64,000 nucleotides of DNA, from contig NZ_JAGGOY010000059.1 of NCBI RefSeq assembly GCF_018614095.1, forward strand, positions 65,531-129,530. The letters are read 5' to 3'. The translations under genes were made by a program, and so were the position numbers. The first letter of the stretch is position 1, and every line of letters starts with the position of its first letter. This stretch comes from Streptomyces sp. ISL-87 (GTDB taxonomy: Bacteria; Actinomycetota; Actinomycetes; Streptomycetales; Streptomycetaceae). This document shows, piece by piece, positions 50,885 to 59,934 of this stretch. Under the pieces are notes generated by a model that searched no databases, was not told where the DNA came from, and saw nothing but the letters and a program-made list of their open reading frames with translations.

Positions 50885-52945
50885 ATGGCTGAACTCAATC
50901 GCCGCAGGTTCCTGCAGATCGCGGGCGGCACCGCCGCCGCAGCGATGCTGAACGAGAGCATCGCGCGGGCCGCCGCCATTCCGGCGCAGGGCAGCACCGG
51001 AACCATTCAGGACATCGAGCACATTGTCGTCCTGATGCAGGAGAATCGTTCCTTCGACCAGTACTTCGGCTCGATGAAGGGCGTCCGCGGCTTCGGCGAC
51101 CCGCGCCCGGTCCTCCAGGACAACGGCAAGCCGGTCTTCTACCAGTCCAATGGCACGAAGGACATCCTCCCGTTCCACCCGCAGGTCGACGACCTGGGCA
51201 TGCAGTTCGTCGAGGGCCTCAACCACGACTGGGCCGGCGGCCACCAGGCCTACAACAACGGCAAGTACGACAAGTGGGTCCCGGCCAAGACCACGACGAC
51301 CATGTCGTACATGACGCGGAACGACATCCCGTTCCACTACGCCCTCGCCGACGCCTTCACCGTCTGCGACGCCTACCACTGCTCCTTCATCGGCGCCACC
51401 GACCCGAACCGCTACTACCTGTGGTCGGGCTACACGGGCAACGACGGAGCCGGCGGCGGCCCCGTCCTCGGCAACCAGGAGGCCGGGTACGGCTGGAAGA
51501 CGTACCCCGAGCGCCTGGAGGCGGCCGGGGTCTCCTGGAAGATCTACCAGGACATCGGCGACGGCCTGAACGCGGCCGGCTCGTGGGGCTGGATCAGCGA
51601 CGCCTTCCGCGGCAACTACGGCGACAACTCGCTGCTGTACTTCAACAACTACCGCAACGCCCAGCCGGGCAGCGCCCTGTACGAGAAGGCCCGTACGGGC
51701 ACCAACGTCAAGGCGGGCGACGGCTACTTCGACAAGCTCCGCGCGGACGTGGCGAACGGCACGCTGCCGCAGGTCTCCTGGATCACGGCGCCTGAGGCGT
51801 TCAGCGAGCACCCGAACTGGCCGGTGAACTTCGGAGCCTGGTACATCTCGCAGGTCCTGGACGCGCTGACCGCGAACCCGGCGCTCTGGGCCAAGACGGC
51901 GCTGTTCATCACCTACGACGAGAACGACGGCTTCTTCGACCACGTCGTCCCGCCGTACCCGCCGGCGTCCTCGGCGTGGGGCCTGTCCACCGCCGACGTC
52001 TCCAAGGACCTGTACGCCGGTGGCGGCGGCTACGCGGCCGGACCGTACGGGCTCGGCCCGCGCGTCCCGATGATCGTGGTCTCCCCGTGGAGCAAGGGCG
52101 GCTACGTCAACTCCGAGACGTTCGACCACACTTCGGTGATCCGCTTCATCGAGAAGCGCTTCGGGGTGCAGGAGCCCAACATCTCGCCGTGGCGCCGCGC
52201 GGTCTGCGGCGACCTGACCTCGGCCTTCGACTTCACCCGGGCCGACGCCACCCCGGCGGCCCTCCCGTCGACGGACGCCTACCTCCCGCCGGACCACAAC
52301 GCCCATCCCTCCTACCACCCGGTCCCGCCGGCGACGGGCACCCTGCCCAAGCAGGAGGCCGGTGCCAAGCCGACCCGCGCGCTGGGCTACGCCCCGTACG
52401 TGGACGGCAACGCCACTGTCTCCACGGGCAAGTTCACCCTGACTTTCTCCTCCGGTCCCACCCTCGGCGCCCACTTCCACAGCACCTCGGGCAACCGCAC
52501 GGACGGCCCCTGGCCCTACACGGTCGAGGCGGGCAAGACCCTGTCGGACACCTGGAGCACCAGCAGCTCCACCGGCAACCAGATCAACCTCACGGTCTGG
52601 GGTCCGAACGGCTTCCTGCGCACCTGGAAGGGCCCGGCGAAGAAGGCCGGCCCCGAGGTCACGGCCCGCCACGACGCGGCCAGCGGCAACCTGAAGCTGA
52701 CCCTGTCCAACTCCGGCACGGCGGCGGTCAACCTCACGATCACCAACGCCTACGGCGGCGCGTCCCAGACCCTCCGGGTCGCCGGCGGCGGCACGGCCAC
52801 GTACACGGCGGACCTCACGGCGACGGGCCGCTGGTACGACGTCAAGGTCGTCTCCGACGCCGACACCACCTTCCTCCGCCGCTTCGCCGGCCACGTGGAA
52901 ACAGGCATCTCGGGCATCTCGGACCCGGCGATCAAGACCGTCTGA
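50885..52945 (+). CDS. plcC: Phosphocholine-type phospholipase C (Tat-exported)
   Basis: A 686-residue acid-phosphatase-superfamily phospholipase C. RRRFLQIAGG at residues 6-15 is a Tat signal. The catalytic domain shows VVLMQENRSFDQYFGSM near residue 40, FITYDENDGFFDHVVPP and VSPWSKGGYVNSETFDHTS. Two C-terminal beta domains (DUF756 type) follow. The enzyme cleaves phosphatidylcholine to diacylglycerol and phosphorylcholine outside the cell. The phosphorylcholine phosphatase and choline catabolic genes at 8-30 kb would use the product. Confidence 0.93.
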   Translation: MAELNRRRFLQIAGGTAAAAMLNESIARAAAIPAQGSTGTIQDIEHIVVLMQENRSFDQYFGSMKGVRGFGDPRPVLQDNGKPVFYQSNGTKDILPFHPQVDDLGMQFVEGLNHDWAGGHQAYNNGKYDKWVPAKTTTTMSYMTRNDIPFHYALADAFTVCDAYHCSFIGATDPNRYYLWSGYTGNDGAGGGPVLGNQEAGYGWKTYPERLEAAGVSWKIYQDIGDGLNAAGSWGWISDAFRGNYGDNSLLYFNNYRNAQPGSALYEKARTGTNVKAGDGYFDKLRADVANGTLPQVSWITAPEAFSEHPNWPVNFGAWYISQVLDALTANPALWAKTALFITYDENDGFFDHVVPPYPPASSAWGLSTADVSKDLYAGGGGYAAGPYGLGPRVPMIVVSPWSKGGYVNSETFDHTSVIRFIEKRFGVQEPNISPWRRAVCGDLTSAFDFTRADATPAALPSTDAYLPPDHNAHPSYHPVPPATGTLPKQEAGAKPTRALGYAPYVDGNATVSTGKFTLTFSSGPTLGAHFHSTSGNRTDGPWPYTVEAGKTLSDTWSTSSSTGNQINLTVWGPNGFLRTWKGPAKKAGPEVTARHDAASGNLKLTLSNSGTAAVNLTITNAYGGASQTLRVAGGGTATYTADLTATGRWYDVKVVSDADTTFLRRFAGHVETGISGISDPAIKTV

Positions 52946-52976
52946 TTCCACGCTCAAGGGTGAACGCCCCTGTGTT

Positions 52977-53018
52977 CGCGCCCGCGAGGTCAATGATTGC
53001 GTTGACTTCGCGGGCGCG
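52977..53018 (+). terminator. Hairpin terminator after plcC
   Basis: A 17-bp stem (52977-52993 with 53002-53018, one G-T pair) and 8-nt loop, starting 31 bp past the stop codon. Confidence 0.8.
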
Positions 53019-53136
53019 GCAGAGGTCCGGGCGTACCGGCTGGCGGAGGTCACGTGAGGGCACGGTGTGATCGTGGGCCCGCTGGGCAGAACGTACGGCG
53101 TCGGTTTTCGTCGCCCCCGTCACCCAGGGAGAACGC

Positions 53137-53895
53137 ATGGCTATCGCCCACCGCAGGATCGGTACCGGCCCCATCCGCGTCATCGTGCTGCACGACTGGT
53201 TCGGTACCTCCGCCAACTGGGGCTCCGTGCTCGACTACTTGGACCCGGAGGCGTTCTCGTACGCCTTCCTCGACTACCGCGGCTACGGCGACCGGCGGGA
53301 CGTCGCCGGCCGTTACAGCCTCCCCGAAATCGCCGACGACGTCCTCGGACTCGCCGACGAGCTCGGCTGGGACACCTTCTCCCTGATCGGCCACTCCATG
53401 GGCGGCAAGGCCGCCCAGCAGGTCCTCGTCCGCGCCCCCGAGCGGATCGAGAAGATCATCGGGATCAACCCGGTGCCCGCCGCGCCCTACGAAATGGACG
53501 ACGCGACCCGCGCACTCTTCTACGGCGCCGCCGAAAACGCCGATCACCGGCGCGCCATCCTCGACCTCGTCACCGGCAACCGCGCGAGCCGCCACTGGGT
53601 GAGCCGGATGGTCGCCCACTCCCTCGACATCTCCCGCCCCGAGGCCTTCGCCGGCTACCTCGCCAGCTGGCAGACGCTGGACCTGTCCGCCGCCGTCAAG
53701 GGCAACACCGTCCCGGTCCTGGTCCTCGTCGGCGAGTATGACCTCGCGCTCACCGTCGACGTCATGCGCGCCACCTGGCAGGCCTGGTACCCCGACTGCC
53801 GCATCCGCACCATTCCCGGCAGCGGCCACTACCCGCCCCACGAGACCCCGGTGGCCTTCACGACCGAGGCCGAGACCTTCCTGCGCGGCAGGTGA
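53137..53895 (+). CDS. Alpha/beta-hydrolase
   Basis: A 252-residue alpha/beta-hydrolase. The oxyanion-hole strand IVLHDWFGTSANW, nucleophile elbow GHSMGGKAA, acid residue in VLVGEYDLALT and catalytic His in PGSGHYPPHE are in order. It resembles chloroperoxidase/esterase-type enzymes; the substrate is unknown. A single gene with an ACCCAGGGAGAACGC leader, followed by a strong hairpin shared with the convergent tRNA gene. Confidence 0.9.
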   Translation: MAIAHRRIGTGPIRVIVLHDWFGTSANWGSVLDYLDPEAFSYAFLDYRGYGDRRDVAGRYSLPEIADDVLGLADELGWDTFSLIGHSMGGKAAQQVLVRAPERIEKIIGINPVPAAPYEMDDATRALFYGAAENADHRRAILDLVTGNRASRHWVSRMVAHSLDISRPEAFAGYLASWQTLDLSAAVKGNTVPVLVLVGEYDLALTVDVMRATWQAWYPDCRIRTIPGSGHYPPHETPVAFTTEAETFLRGR

Positions 53896-53912
53896 CGCGG
53901 AACACAGAAAAG

Positions 53913-53951
53913 CCCGTGGGGGGTACGAGGAAACCTCGTACCCCCCACGGG
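53913..53951. terminator. Bidirectional hairpin terminator
   Basis: A perfect 18-bp stem (53913-53930 with 53934-53951) with an AAA loop between the convergent hydrolase and tRNA-His genes. A4 precedes it, giving a U-run in minus-strand transcripts. Confidence 0.9.
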
Positions 53952-53956
53952 ATCAG

Positions 53957-54030
53957 GGTGAGTGACGGGACTTGAACCCGCGGCCACCTGGACCACAACC
54001 AGGTGCTCTACCAACTGAGCTACACCCACC
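53957..54030 (-). tRNA. tRNA-His (GTG anticodon)
   Basis: The reverse complement folds as a full cloverleaf: acceptor GTGGGTG pairing with CACTCAC, D arm GCTC...GAGC, anticodon stem CCTGG/CCAGG around loop TTGTGGT (anticodon GTG), and T arm GCGGG-TTCAAGT-CCCGT. An extra G at position -1 opposite C73 is the hallmark of tRNA-His. CCA is not encoded. Confidence 0.96.
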
Positions 54031-54099
54031 ACGAAGGGCGGTGAACCGCCCGTTCGATGTGCACGCACAGCATAGCTGATCAGGGGGGTGGTCCCGCCA

Positions 54100-54979
54100 C
54101 GCGTTATCCGGCCGATCGGCTGCCGGCCGTGGCGGTGGCGGTGGCGGTGGCCGAGGTGGTGGCGGCCGCGGTGGCGGCGGCGTGCGCGACGGCCGCCGCC
54201 GCGAGGGCCTTCACGACCGGGTGCGGCCGCGTCCCGTCCCCCGCCAGCTCCGGCTGGAACAGCGTGGCGCGGCGGCCCGTCGGGCCGACCCCCGCCGGGG
54301 TGCGGCTGCTGGAGCACGCCGGGCCGCTGCTGCTGCGGCTCGACGCGGCGCGGGCCGATGTGCTGCGTCTCGCCGCCGCCCCGGCCGGCACGGTCACGCT
54401 CGCGGCCTCCCCGCTCGCCGTCGGGCCCCGGCTGCTCGCAGCGCTGCCCGCCACCGGGGTCACCTGCGCGTGCTGCCGCCGGCCGAGGTGCCGGCCGCGG
54501 TCGCCACCGGGGGCTGCGACCTCGGGCTGGTCGACGGCCTGGCCGCGCCGAGCGATCCGCTGCGGCTGCCCGATGTGGCCCCGCTCACCGTGACCGGCGT
54601 AGGGGAGGAGGAGCTGGCCGTGCTCATCCCCGCCCGGCACCCCTTCGCCGGGCGGTCCGCCGTCCGGCTGGACGATCTGGCCGACGCGCGCTGGCTCGAC
54701 GCCCCCGGTGTCGGGGCGCTGCCGGGTGTGGCGCGGACCGCGCCGGCCCTGCGCTACGAGGGCACCGATCTGCATGCCCTCTGCGCCCTCGCCGCGGCCG
54801 GGCACGGCCTGGCCCTGCTGCCGCGCCGGGTGGCCGAGGCGGCGGGCGCGGGGGTCTGCGTACCGCTGGAGGCGCCGCGTCTGGTGCACCGTACGGAACT
54901 GCTGTCGCCCGGACCCCCGACCGGTGCGGGGGCTGCGCTCGCTGCACGGCTTGCGGGAGGATCCCCGTATGGAATCTGA
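54100..54979 (+). pseudogene. LysR-family regulator pseudogene
   Basis: Two frames together give a LysR protein: TPAGVRLLEHAGPLLLRLDA with TVTLAASPLAVGPRLLAALP in one, then LRVLPPAEVPAAVATGGCDL and LTVTGVGEEELAVLIPARHP in the next. The shift near 54462 would be repaired by one extra C. The N-terminal HTH is further scrambled and contains a GGCGGT repeat array. The 3' end overlaps the M24 peptidase start. Not functional as read. Confidence 0.75.
54126..54152. repeat. Short GTGGCG tandem repeat
   Basis: About four copies of GTGGCG lie where the LysR helix-turn-helix should be, translating as alternating Val-Ala. It looks like slippage expansion inside the pseudogene. Confidence 0.7.
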
Positions 54980-56114
54980 CCTTGTGGACCACGACCCCGC
55001 CCCGGCCCCCTTCACCTCGGCCGACTACGCCGCCCGGATGGCCGCCGCCGCGCAGGCCGCCGCCGACGCGGGGCTGGCCGGGCTGCTGATCGCCCCCGGC
55101 CCCGACCTCGCCCACCTCACCGGCTACCGCCCGACCGCCGAGACCGAGCGGCTGACCGTGCTCGTACTCGCCGCCGGGCAGGACCCGGTGCTCGTCGTGC
55201 CCGCCCTGGAGGCCCCCGACGCGGCCAAGGCGCCAGGCGCGGGAGCGCTGGCCCTGCGCGACTGGGTTGACGGGAAGAGCCCGTACGCGGCGACCGCCCC
55301 GCTGCTGGACGCGGCCGGCCGCTTCGGGGTCAGCGACAACACCTGGGCGCTCCATCTCCTGGGCCTTCAGCGGGAGTTGCCGACCACTTCGTACGTCCCG
55401 CTCACCGACGCCCTGCCCATGCTCCGCGCGGTCAAGGACGAGCGGGAGCTGGCCCGCCTCGCGGCGGCCGGAGCCGCCGCCGACGCCGCGTACGCCCAGA
55501 TCCTCCACATCCCCTTCGCCGGCCGCCCGGAGACCGAGGTCGCCGCCGACCTGGCCGGCCTACTGCGCGTACACGGCCACTCCCAGGTCGATTTCACGGT
55601 CGTCGGCTCCGGCCCCAACGGCGCCAATCCGCACCACGAGGCCGGCGACCGGATCATCCGGCACGGCGACATGGTGGTCCTCGACTTCGGGGGCCTCAAG
55701 GACGGCTACGGCTCGGACATCTCCCGCACCGTCCACGTCGGCGAGCCCAGCGCCGAGGAGCAGCGCGTCCACGACATCGTCCGCGAGGCCCAGCAGGCCG
55801 GCGTGGCGGCGGTCAAGCCGGGGGTCTCCTGCCAGGAGGTGGACCGGGCGGCCCGCGCGGTGATCACCGAGTTCGGATACGGCGACCGCTTCATCCACCG
55901 CACCGGCCACGGCATCGGGGTCACCACCCACGAGCCGCCGTACATGGTCGAGGGCGAGGAACAGCCCCTGGTGCCCGGGATGTGCTTCTCCGTGGAACCG
56001 GGCATCTACCTGCCGGGCCGGTTCGGCGTCCGCATCGAGGACATCGTCACGGTGACCGAGGACGGCGGGCGCCGCTTCAACAACGCCCCCCGCGAACTGG
56101 CCGTCGTGGAGTAG
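54969..56114 (+). CDS. M24 family metallopeptidase (Xaa-Pro aminopeptidase-like)
   Basis: 381 residues with an N-terminal creatinase-like domain and a C-terminal pita-bread peptidase domain. Metal ligands are visible in MVVLDFGGLKDGYGSDISRT (two Asp), HRTGHGIGVTTHEPPY (His), FSVEPGIYL (Glu) and VRIEDIVTVT (Glu). These enzymes remove N-terminal residues ahead of proline. ATG 54969 lies within the end of the LysR pseudogene. Confidence 0.92.
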   Translation: MESDLVDHDPAPAPFTSADYAARMAAAAQAAADAGLAGLLIAPGPDLAHLTGYRPTAETERLTVLVLAAGQDPVLVVPALEAPDAAKAPGAGALALRDWVDGKSPYAATAPLLDAAGRFGVSDNTWALHLLGLQRELPTTSYVPLTDALPMLRAVKDERELARLAAAGAAADAAYAQILHIPFAGRPETEVAADLAGLLRVHGHSQVDFTVVGSGPNGANPHHEAGDRIIRHGDMVVLDFGGLKDGYGSDISRTVHVGEPSAEEQRVHDIVREAQQAGVAAVKPGVSCQEVDRAARAVITEFGYGDRFIHRTGHGIGVTTHEPPYMVEGEEQPLVPGMCFSVEPGIYLPGRFGVRIEDIVTVTEDGGRRFNNAPRELAVVE

Positions 56115-56137
56115 GCGGCCCGCTCCGCTCCGCGCCC

Positions 56138-56388
56138 TACTCCCCGGCGATGACCAGGCGGTAGCCGTAGTCCACGCTCTCCTGCCCGAGCAGGTGGGCG
56201 TGGCGCCGCTCCCAGGCGCCGGATCGCAGGTCCGCACGGAGCCGGTCCATCGCCGGTTCCACGACGGAGGACGGCAGCTGCGCGAAGGTCGAGCCGGCCT
56301 GCCGTACGGCGGGGTCGAGGTAGTACTCGGGCCGGCGCCAGTAGGCGATCTGGGAGCCGTCGGTGAAGTCGCGCGCGACGGCTGGCGG
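56138..56388 (-). pseudogene. SAM-dependent methyltransferase C-terminal remnant
   Basis: The frame encodes FTDGSQIAYWRRPEYYLDPA, VVEPAMDRLRADLRSG and ends VDYGYRLVIAGE, a typical C-terminus of a class I methyltransferase. Only about 80 residues remain; the SAM-binding domain is gone. It abuts, head to head, the N-terminally truncated ArsR remnant. Confidence 0.68.
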
Positions 56389-56856
56389 ACGGCGGGGCCG
56401 CGGCGCTGTTCCTCGACGTCGACCCGGGCCTGAGCTGGAGGGACGGCACCCTGGCCGTGGACGCCTTCCCCGGCGAGCACCACGACCTCGCCGTGGACGG
56501 GCGCGGGGTGACCTTCACGCCGTCGTTGTTCTGCGACCACGCCGTCACGGTCGTCGATTCCGCTGTCGCCCCGGATCTGGTATCCGGCCCGCGGCCGCGC
56601 CGCGGTGTGGCATACCGACACCGCTGCCGCGCCCGGTGCGCTGGCCGACCTCGTGGGGCGGACCCGCGCCCGGATCCTCGTACTGCTCGCCGAGCCGGCC
56701 GGTACCACCGACCTGGCCCGCCGGCTCGCGCTCAGCCCCGGGGCCGTCAGCCAGCATCTGCGCGTGCTGCTCCGGGCGGGGCTGGTCACCCGGGCCCGGC
56801 ACGGGCACACGGTGCTGTACCTGCGCAGCGGGCTGGGGGACCGGCTGGCCGGCTGA
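56389..56856 (+). pseudogene. ArsR-family regulator remnant (frameshifted, N-terminus missing)
   Basis: The first frame gives ALFLDVDPGLSWRDGTLAVD and GVTFTPSLFCDHAVTVVDSA. Near 56580 the frame changes, after which WHTDTAAAPGALADLVGRTR leads into a winged helix (TTDLARRLALSPGAVSQHLR, GHTVLYLRSGLGDRLAG). This is the layout of ArsR proteins with a long N-terminal domain. The true N-terminus is missing and one frameshift is needed. Confidence 0.7.
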
Positions 56857-56875
56857 ACCGGCTGAACCGGCTGAA
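56849..56875. repeat. 9-bp tandem repeat (3 copies)
   Basis: CCGGCTGAA is repeated three times exactly across the stop codon of the ArsR remnant; each copy carries an in-frame TGA. Confidence 0.85.
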
Positions 56876-56893
56876 CGGTTTGAAGGGGACGGG

Positions 56894-58651
56894 CTACGGG
56901 CCGAGGATCACCGCCGACTCGGACGGTACGTGGATCCGCCCGTCCGGGCCCGGGTGTTCGAGGGGTTCCCAGGCGGCCAGGACGCGGACGCCGTTGCGGC
57001 CCAGTGCGATGGTCGCCGGCTCACCGGAGAGGTTCACCACCACCCGGACGTCGCCCCGGCGGAAGGTCACCCAGCGGCGCTCCTCGTCGAAGGCCACCCG
57101 GACCGCCGCCAGGTCGGGGTCGCACAGGTCGGGCTGGGTGCGGCGGAGGGAGACGAGGGTGCGGTACCAGGCCAGCAGGCGGGCGTGCGGCTCCTGGCCG
57201 GGCTCCGCCCAGTCCAGGCAGGACCGGTCCCGGGTCGCCGGGTCCTGTGGGTCCGGGATCTCCTCGGCCTTCCAGCCGTGCGCCGCGAACTCCCGGCGCC
57301 GGCCGCTCCGTACCGCCTCGGCGAGCCCCGGGTCGGGATGGTCGGTGAAGTACTGCCACGGCGTGCCCGCGCCCCACTCCTCGCCCATGAACAGCATCGG
57401 CACGAACGGCCCGGTCAGCGTCAGGGTCGCCGCGCACGCCAGCAGCCCGGGGGAGAGCCCCGCGGAGAGCCGGTCGCCCAGGGCCCGGTTGCCGATCTGG
57501 TCGTGGGTCTGGCTGTAGCCGAGGAAGCGGTGCGCCGGGGTCCGGCGGCGGTCCACCTGGCGGCCGTGGGTGCGGCCCCGGAAGGAGGACCAGGTCCCGT
57601 CGTGGAAGAAGGCCCGGGTCATCGTCTTGGCGAGGGCGGCGAGCGGAGCCTCGGCGAAATCGGCGTAGTACGCCTGGGATTCGCCGGTCAGCGCACAGTG
57701 CAGGGCGTGGTGGAAGTCGTCGTTCCACTGCGCGTGCAGCCCCAGGCCGCCGGTGGCGCGCGGCGTGGTGGTGCGCGGATCGCACTGGTCGGACTCGGCG
57801 ATCAGGAACAGGGGGCGGCCGGTCTCCGCCGCGAGTTCGTCCACGGCCGCGGCCAGTTCCTCCAGAAAGGTCAGCGCCCGCCCGTCGGCCAGCGCGTGCA
57901 CGGCATCCAGCCGGAGCCCGTCGATCCGGTAGTCGCGCAGCCAGGCGAGGGCGCTGCCGAGGAAGTACGCGCGCACCTCGTCGGAGCCGGGCGCGTCCAG
58001 GTTCACCGCCGAGCCCCAGGGGGTGTGGTGGGTGTCGGTGAAGTACGGGCCGAAAGAGGGGAGATGGTTGCCGGAGGGGCCGAGGTGGTTGTGGACCACG
58101 TCGAGGACCACCCCGAGCCCGGCCGCATGCGCCGCGTCCACGAACCGGGCGAGGCCGGCCGGGCCGCCGTAGGGTTCGTGGACCGCCCAGGGCGCCACCC
58201 CGTCGTACCCCCAGCCGTGCCGGCCGGGGAAGGGGCAGACCGGCATCAGCTCCACGTGTGTGACGCCGAGCGCGGTGAGGTGCGGGAGGCGGGCGGCGGC
58301 CGCGTCGAAGGTGCCCTCGGGGGTGAAGGTGCCGATGTGCAGCTCGTAAAGCACCGCGTCCTGGAGGGGTGTGCGGGGCGGCTGGGACCCGGGGTGCAGC
58401 GCCTCGAAGTCCACGACCGCCGAGAGCCCGTCGGGCCCGTCGGGCAGCCGCCGCCCGCGCGGGTCCGGCCGTACGGGTTCCTGCTGGCCGGGGTCCCCGC
58501 CCAGCAGGAACCCGTACCGGTCCCCGTCGGCGGCGGGGGCTTCCACGACCCACCAGCCGTCCCGCTCCGGGTCGGGTGACATCCCGTACACGGCGTCGTT
58601 CAGTCGCATGGCGACCTGGTCTGTCAGCGGTGCCCACACCTCGAACTGCAC
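56894..58651 (-). CDS. treZ: Malto-oligosyltrehalose trehalohydrolase
   Basis: A 585-residue GH13 enzyme that releases trehalose from maltooligosyl-trehalose in the TreYZ route from glycogen. It has an N-terminal CBM48-like domain (FEVWAPLTDQVAMRL). The barrel motifs are LDVVHNHLGPSGN (region I), DGLRLDAVHAL (region II, nucleophile Asp), LIAESDQCDPRT (region III, acid Glu) and SQTHDQIGNRALG (region IV). A C-terminal beta domain follows. treY and treX are not in this window. Confidence 0.95.
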   Translation of the reverse strand: MQFEVWAPLTDQVAMRLNDAVYGMSPDPERDGWWVVEAPAADGDRYGFLLGGDPGQQEPVRPDPRGRRLPDGPDGLSAVVDFEALHPGSQPPRTPLQDAVLYELHIGTFTPEGTFDAAAARLPHLTALGVTHVELMPVCPFPGRHGWGYDGVAPWAVHEPYGGPAGLARFVDAAHAAGLGVVLDVVHNHLGPSGNHLPSFGPYFTDTHHTPWGSAVNLDAPGSDEVRAYFLGSALAWLRDYRIDGLRLDAVHALADGRALTFLEELAAAVDELAAETGRPLFLIAESDQCDPRTTTPRATGGLGLHAQWNDDFHHALHCALTGESQAYYADFAEAPLAALAKTMTRAFFHDGTWSSFRGRTHGRQVDRRRTPAHRFLGYSQTHDQIGNRALGDRLSAGLSPGLLACAATLTLTGPFVPMLFMGEEWGAGTPWQYFTDHPDPGLAEAVRSGRRREFAAHGWKAEEIPDPQDPATRDRSCLDWAEPGQEPHARLLAWYRTLVSLRRTQPDLCDPDLAAVRVAFDEERRWVTFRRGDVRVVVNLSGEPATIALGRNGVRVLAAWEPLEHPGPDGRIHVPSESAVILGP

Positions 58652-58761
58652 GGACGGTCCCCTCGTCTCCGGCGGTACCCAGCATGCGTCTCGGGCCCAT
58701 CATCGCGGGCCCGGCGGAGCCGTTCTGGACACTCTGGCACTGACGGGCCGACAATCACCCT

Positions 58762-59325
58762 GTGACGTCGAGTTTCGAGTTCCCCGCCTACCCTGTTCCG
58801 CGCCTGTCAGACGCGGAGCGCGACCGGGCGCTGAGCCAGCTCAGAGAGGGTGCCGCCCTCGGCCAGCTGTCGCACGACACGTTCCTGCGCCGGATGGAAC
58901 TTGCGCTGGTCGCGCGCCGCTCCGAGGACCTCGCCGTCCTCACCGCCGACCTGGCGGGCCGGGACGGTAACGAAAGCCCGTGGACCCGTCGGCTGTTCGG
59001 CTGGGTCGGCCGCGCCTCCGCCGTGTCCGTGGGCGTGCGGCGGGCCTGGACCGCCGAGAGGCTGCCCAAGCTGCTGCTCCCGTACCCCGGCTACGGGCCC
59101 CTGCGGATCGGCCGCGACCCCGGCAACGGGCTGCGGCTCAACCACGAGACGGTCTCCCGGGCGCATGCGGAGCTGAGCCTGCGCGACGGCCTCTGGGTGA
59201 TCCACGACCTCGGCTCCACGAACGGCACCACCGTCAACGGCCGCCGCGTGACCGGCTCGGCCGTGGTCCGGGACGGTGACCAGATCGGCTTCGGCCGCAT
59301 GACCTTCCGCCTCTCCGCGACCTGA
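58762..59325 (+). CDS. DUF1707 and FHA domain protein
   Basis: 187 residues. DUF1707 occupies residues about 12-60 (RLSDAERDRALSQLREGAAL, then SHDTFLRRMELAL), and a forkhead-associated domain about 110-187, with LRIGRDPGNGLRL, the SRAHAEL phosphothreonine-binding block and DLGSTNGTTVNG. FHA domains bind phosphothreonine made by Ser/Thr kinases. GTG start, divergent from treZ by 110 bp. Confidence 0.93.
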   Translation: MTSSFEFPAYPVPRLSDAERDRALSQLREGAALGQLSHDTFLRRMELALVARRSEDLAVLTADLAGRDGNESPWTRRLFGWVGRASAVSVGVRRAWTAERLPKLLLPYPGYGPLRIGRDPGNGLRLNHETVSRAHAELSLRDGLWVIHDLGSTNGTTVNGRRVTGSAVVRDGDQIGFGRMTFRLSAT

Positions 59326-59330
59326 CCGCC

Positions 59331-59374
59331 CCCGGTCCCCCGCCGGTCCCCCGCCGGTCCCCCGCCGGTCCGGT
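59331..59374. repeat. 11-bp tandem repeat
   Basis: GCCGGTCCCCC-type units repeated about three to four times between the FHA gene and the GNAT gene. Confidence 0.75.
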
Positions 59375-59393
59375 GGAAGCGGGCGGGGGCAGT

Positions 59394-59882
59394 ATGGCGT
59401 CCATGGAACACACGCCTGTGGTGCGCCCGGCGCGCCCCGAGGATCTGCCGCGCCTCGTCGAACTCGTCCACGAGCACGTCGCGTACGAGAAGTCCGCTCC
59501 GCGTCCGGCGGACCTCGCCGACCGGCTGGGTCCGAAGCTGTTCGCCGACGGGGCCCGGCTCTGGGTGCTGCTCGCCGAGACCCCGGAGGGCGCGGTGGCC
59601 GGATACGCCGCCTGCTCGGCGGAGTTCGCGTTCTGGGACGCCCGGCACTACCTGCACATGGACTGCCTCTACCTGGCCGAGGACGCCCGCGGGCACGGCC
59701 TCGGCGCCGCCCTGATGGACGGCGTGGCCGGCCTCGCCCGCGAGCTCGGCCTCGACCAGGTCCAGTGGCAGACGCCGGACTGGAACGAGGGCGCGATCCG
59801 CTTCTACGACCGGCTGGGCGCGGTGGGCATGTCCAAGCGACGGTACGGGTGGGAGGTCACGCCTGAGGGGGGCAGGGGCTGA
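59394..59882 (+). CDS. GNAT family N-acetyltransferase
   Basis: A 162-residue acetyltransferase. The acetyl-CoA pyrophosphate loop is EDARGHGLGAALMDGV and the C-terminal block WNEGAIRFYDRLGAVG. PTVRPARPEDL-type opening (VVRPARPEDLPRLVELVHEH) and HMDCLYLAEDARG resemble diamine/aminoacyl acetyltransferases; the substrate is unknown. ATG 59394 is chosen over GTG 59373 because the upstream DNA is tandem repeat; ATG 59403 is also possible. Confidence 0.88.
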   Translation: MASMEHTPVVRPARPEDLPRLVELVHEHVAYEKSAPRPADLADRLGPKLFADGARLWVLLAETPEGAVAGYAACSAEFAFWDARHYLHMDCLYLAEDARGHGLGAALMDGVAGLARELGLDQVQWQTPDWNEGAIRFYDRLGAVGMSKRRYGWEVTPEGGRG

Positions 59883-59934
59883 CGGGGCACGGGCTGGCAA
59901 GGGCAGGGGCTGGCTTTGTCAAGGGCTGACGGGG

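Noticed and set aside
57021..58754. 577-codon minus-strand open frame overlapping treZ in another frame
   Set aside because: Arg/Pro/Gly-rich translation; treZ in the adjacent frame carries all four GH13 regions.
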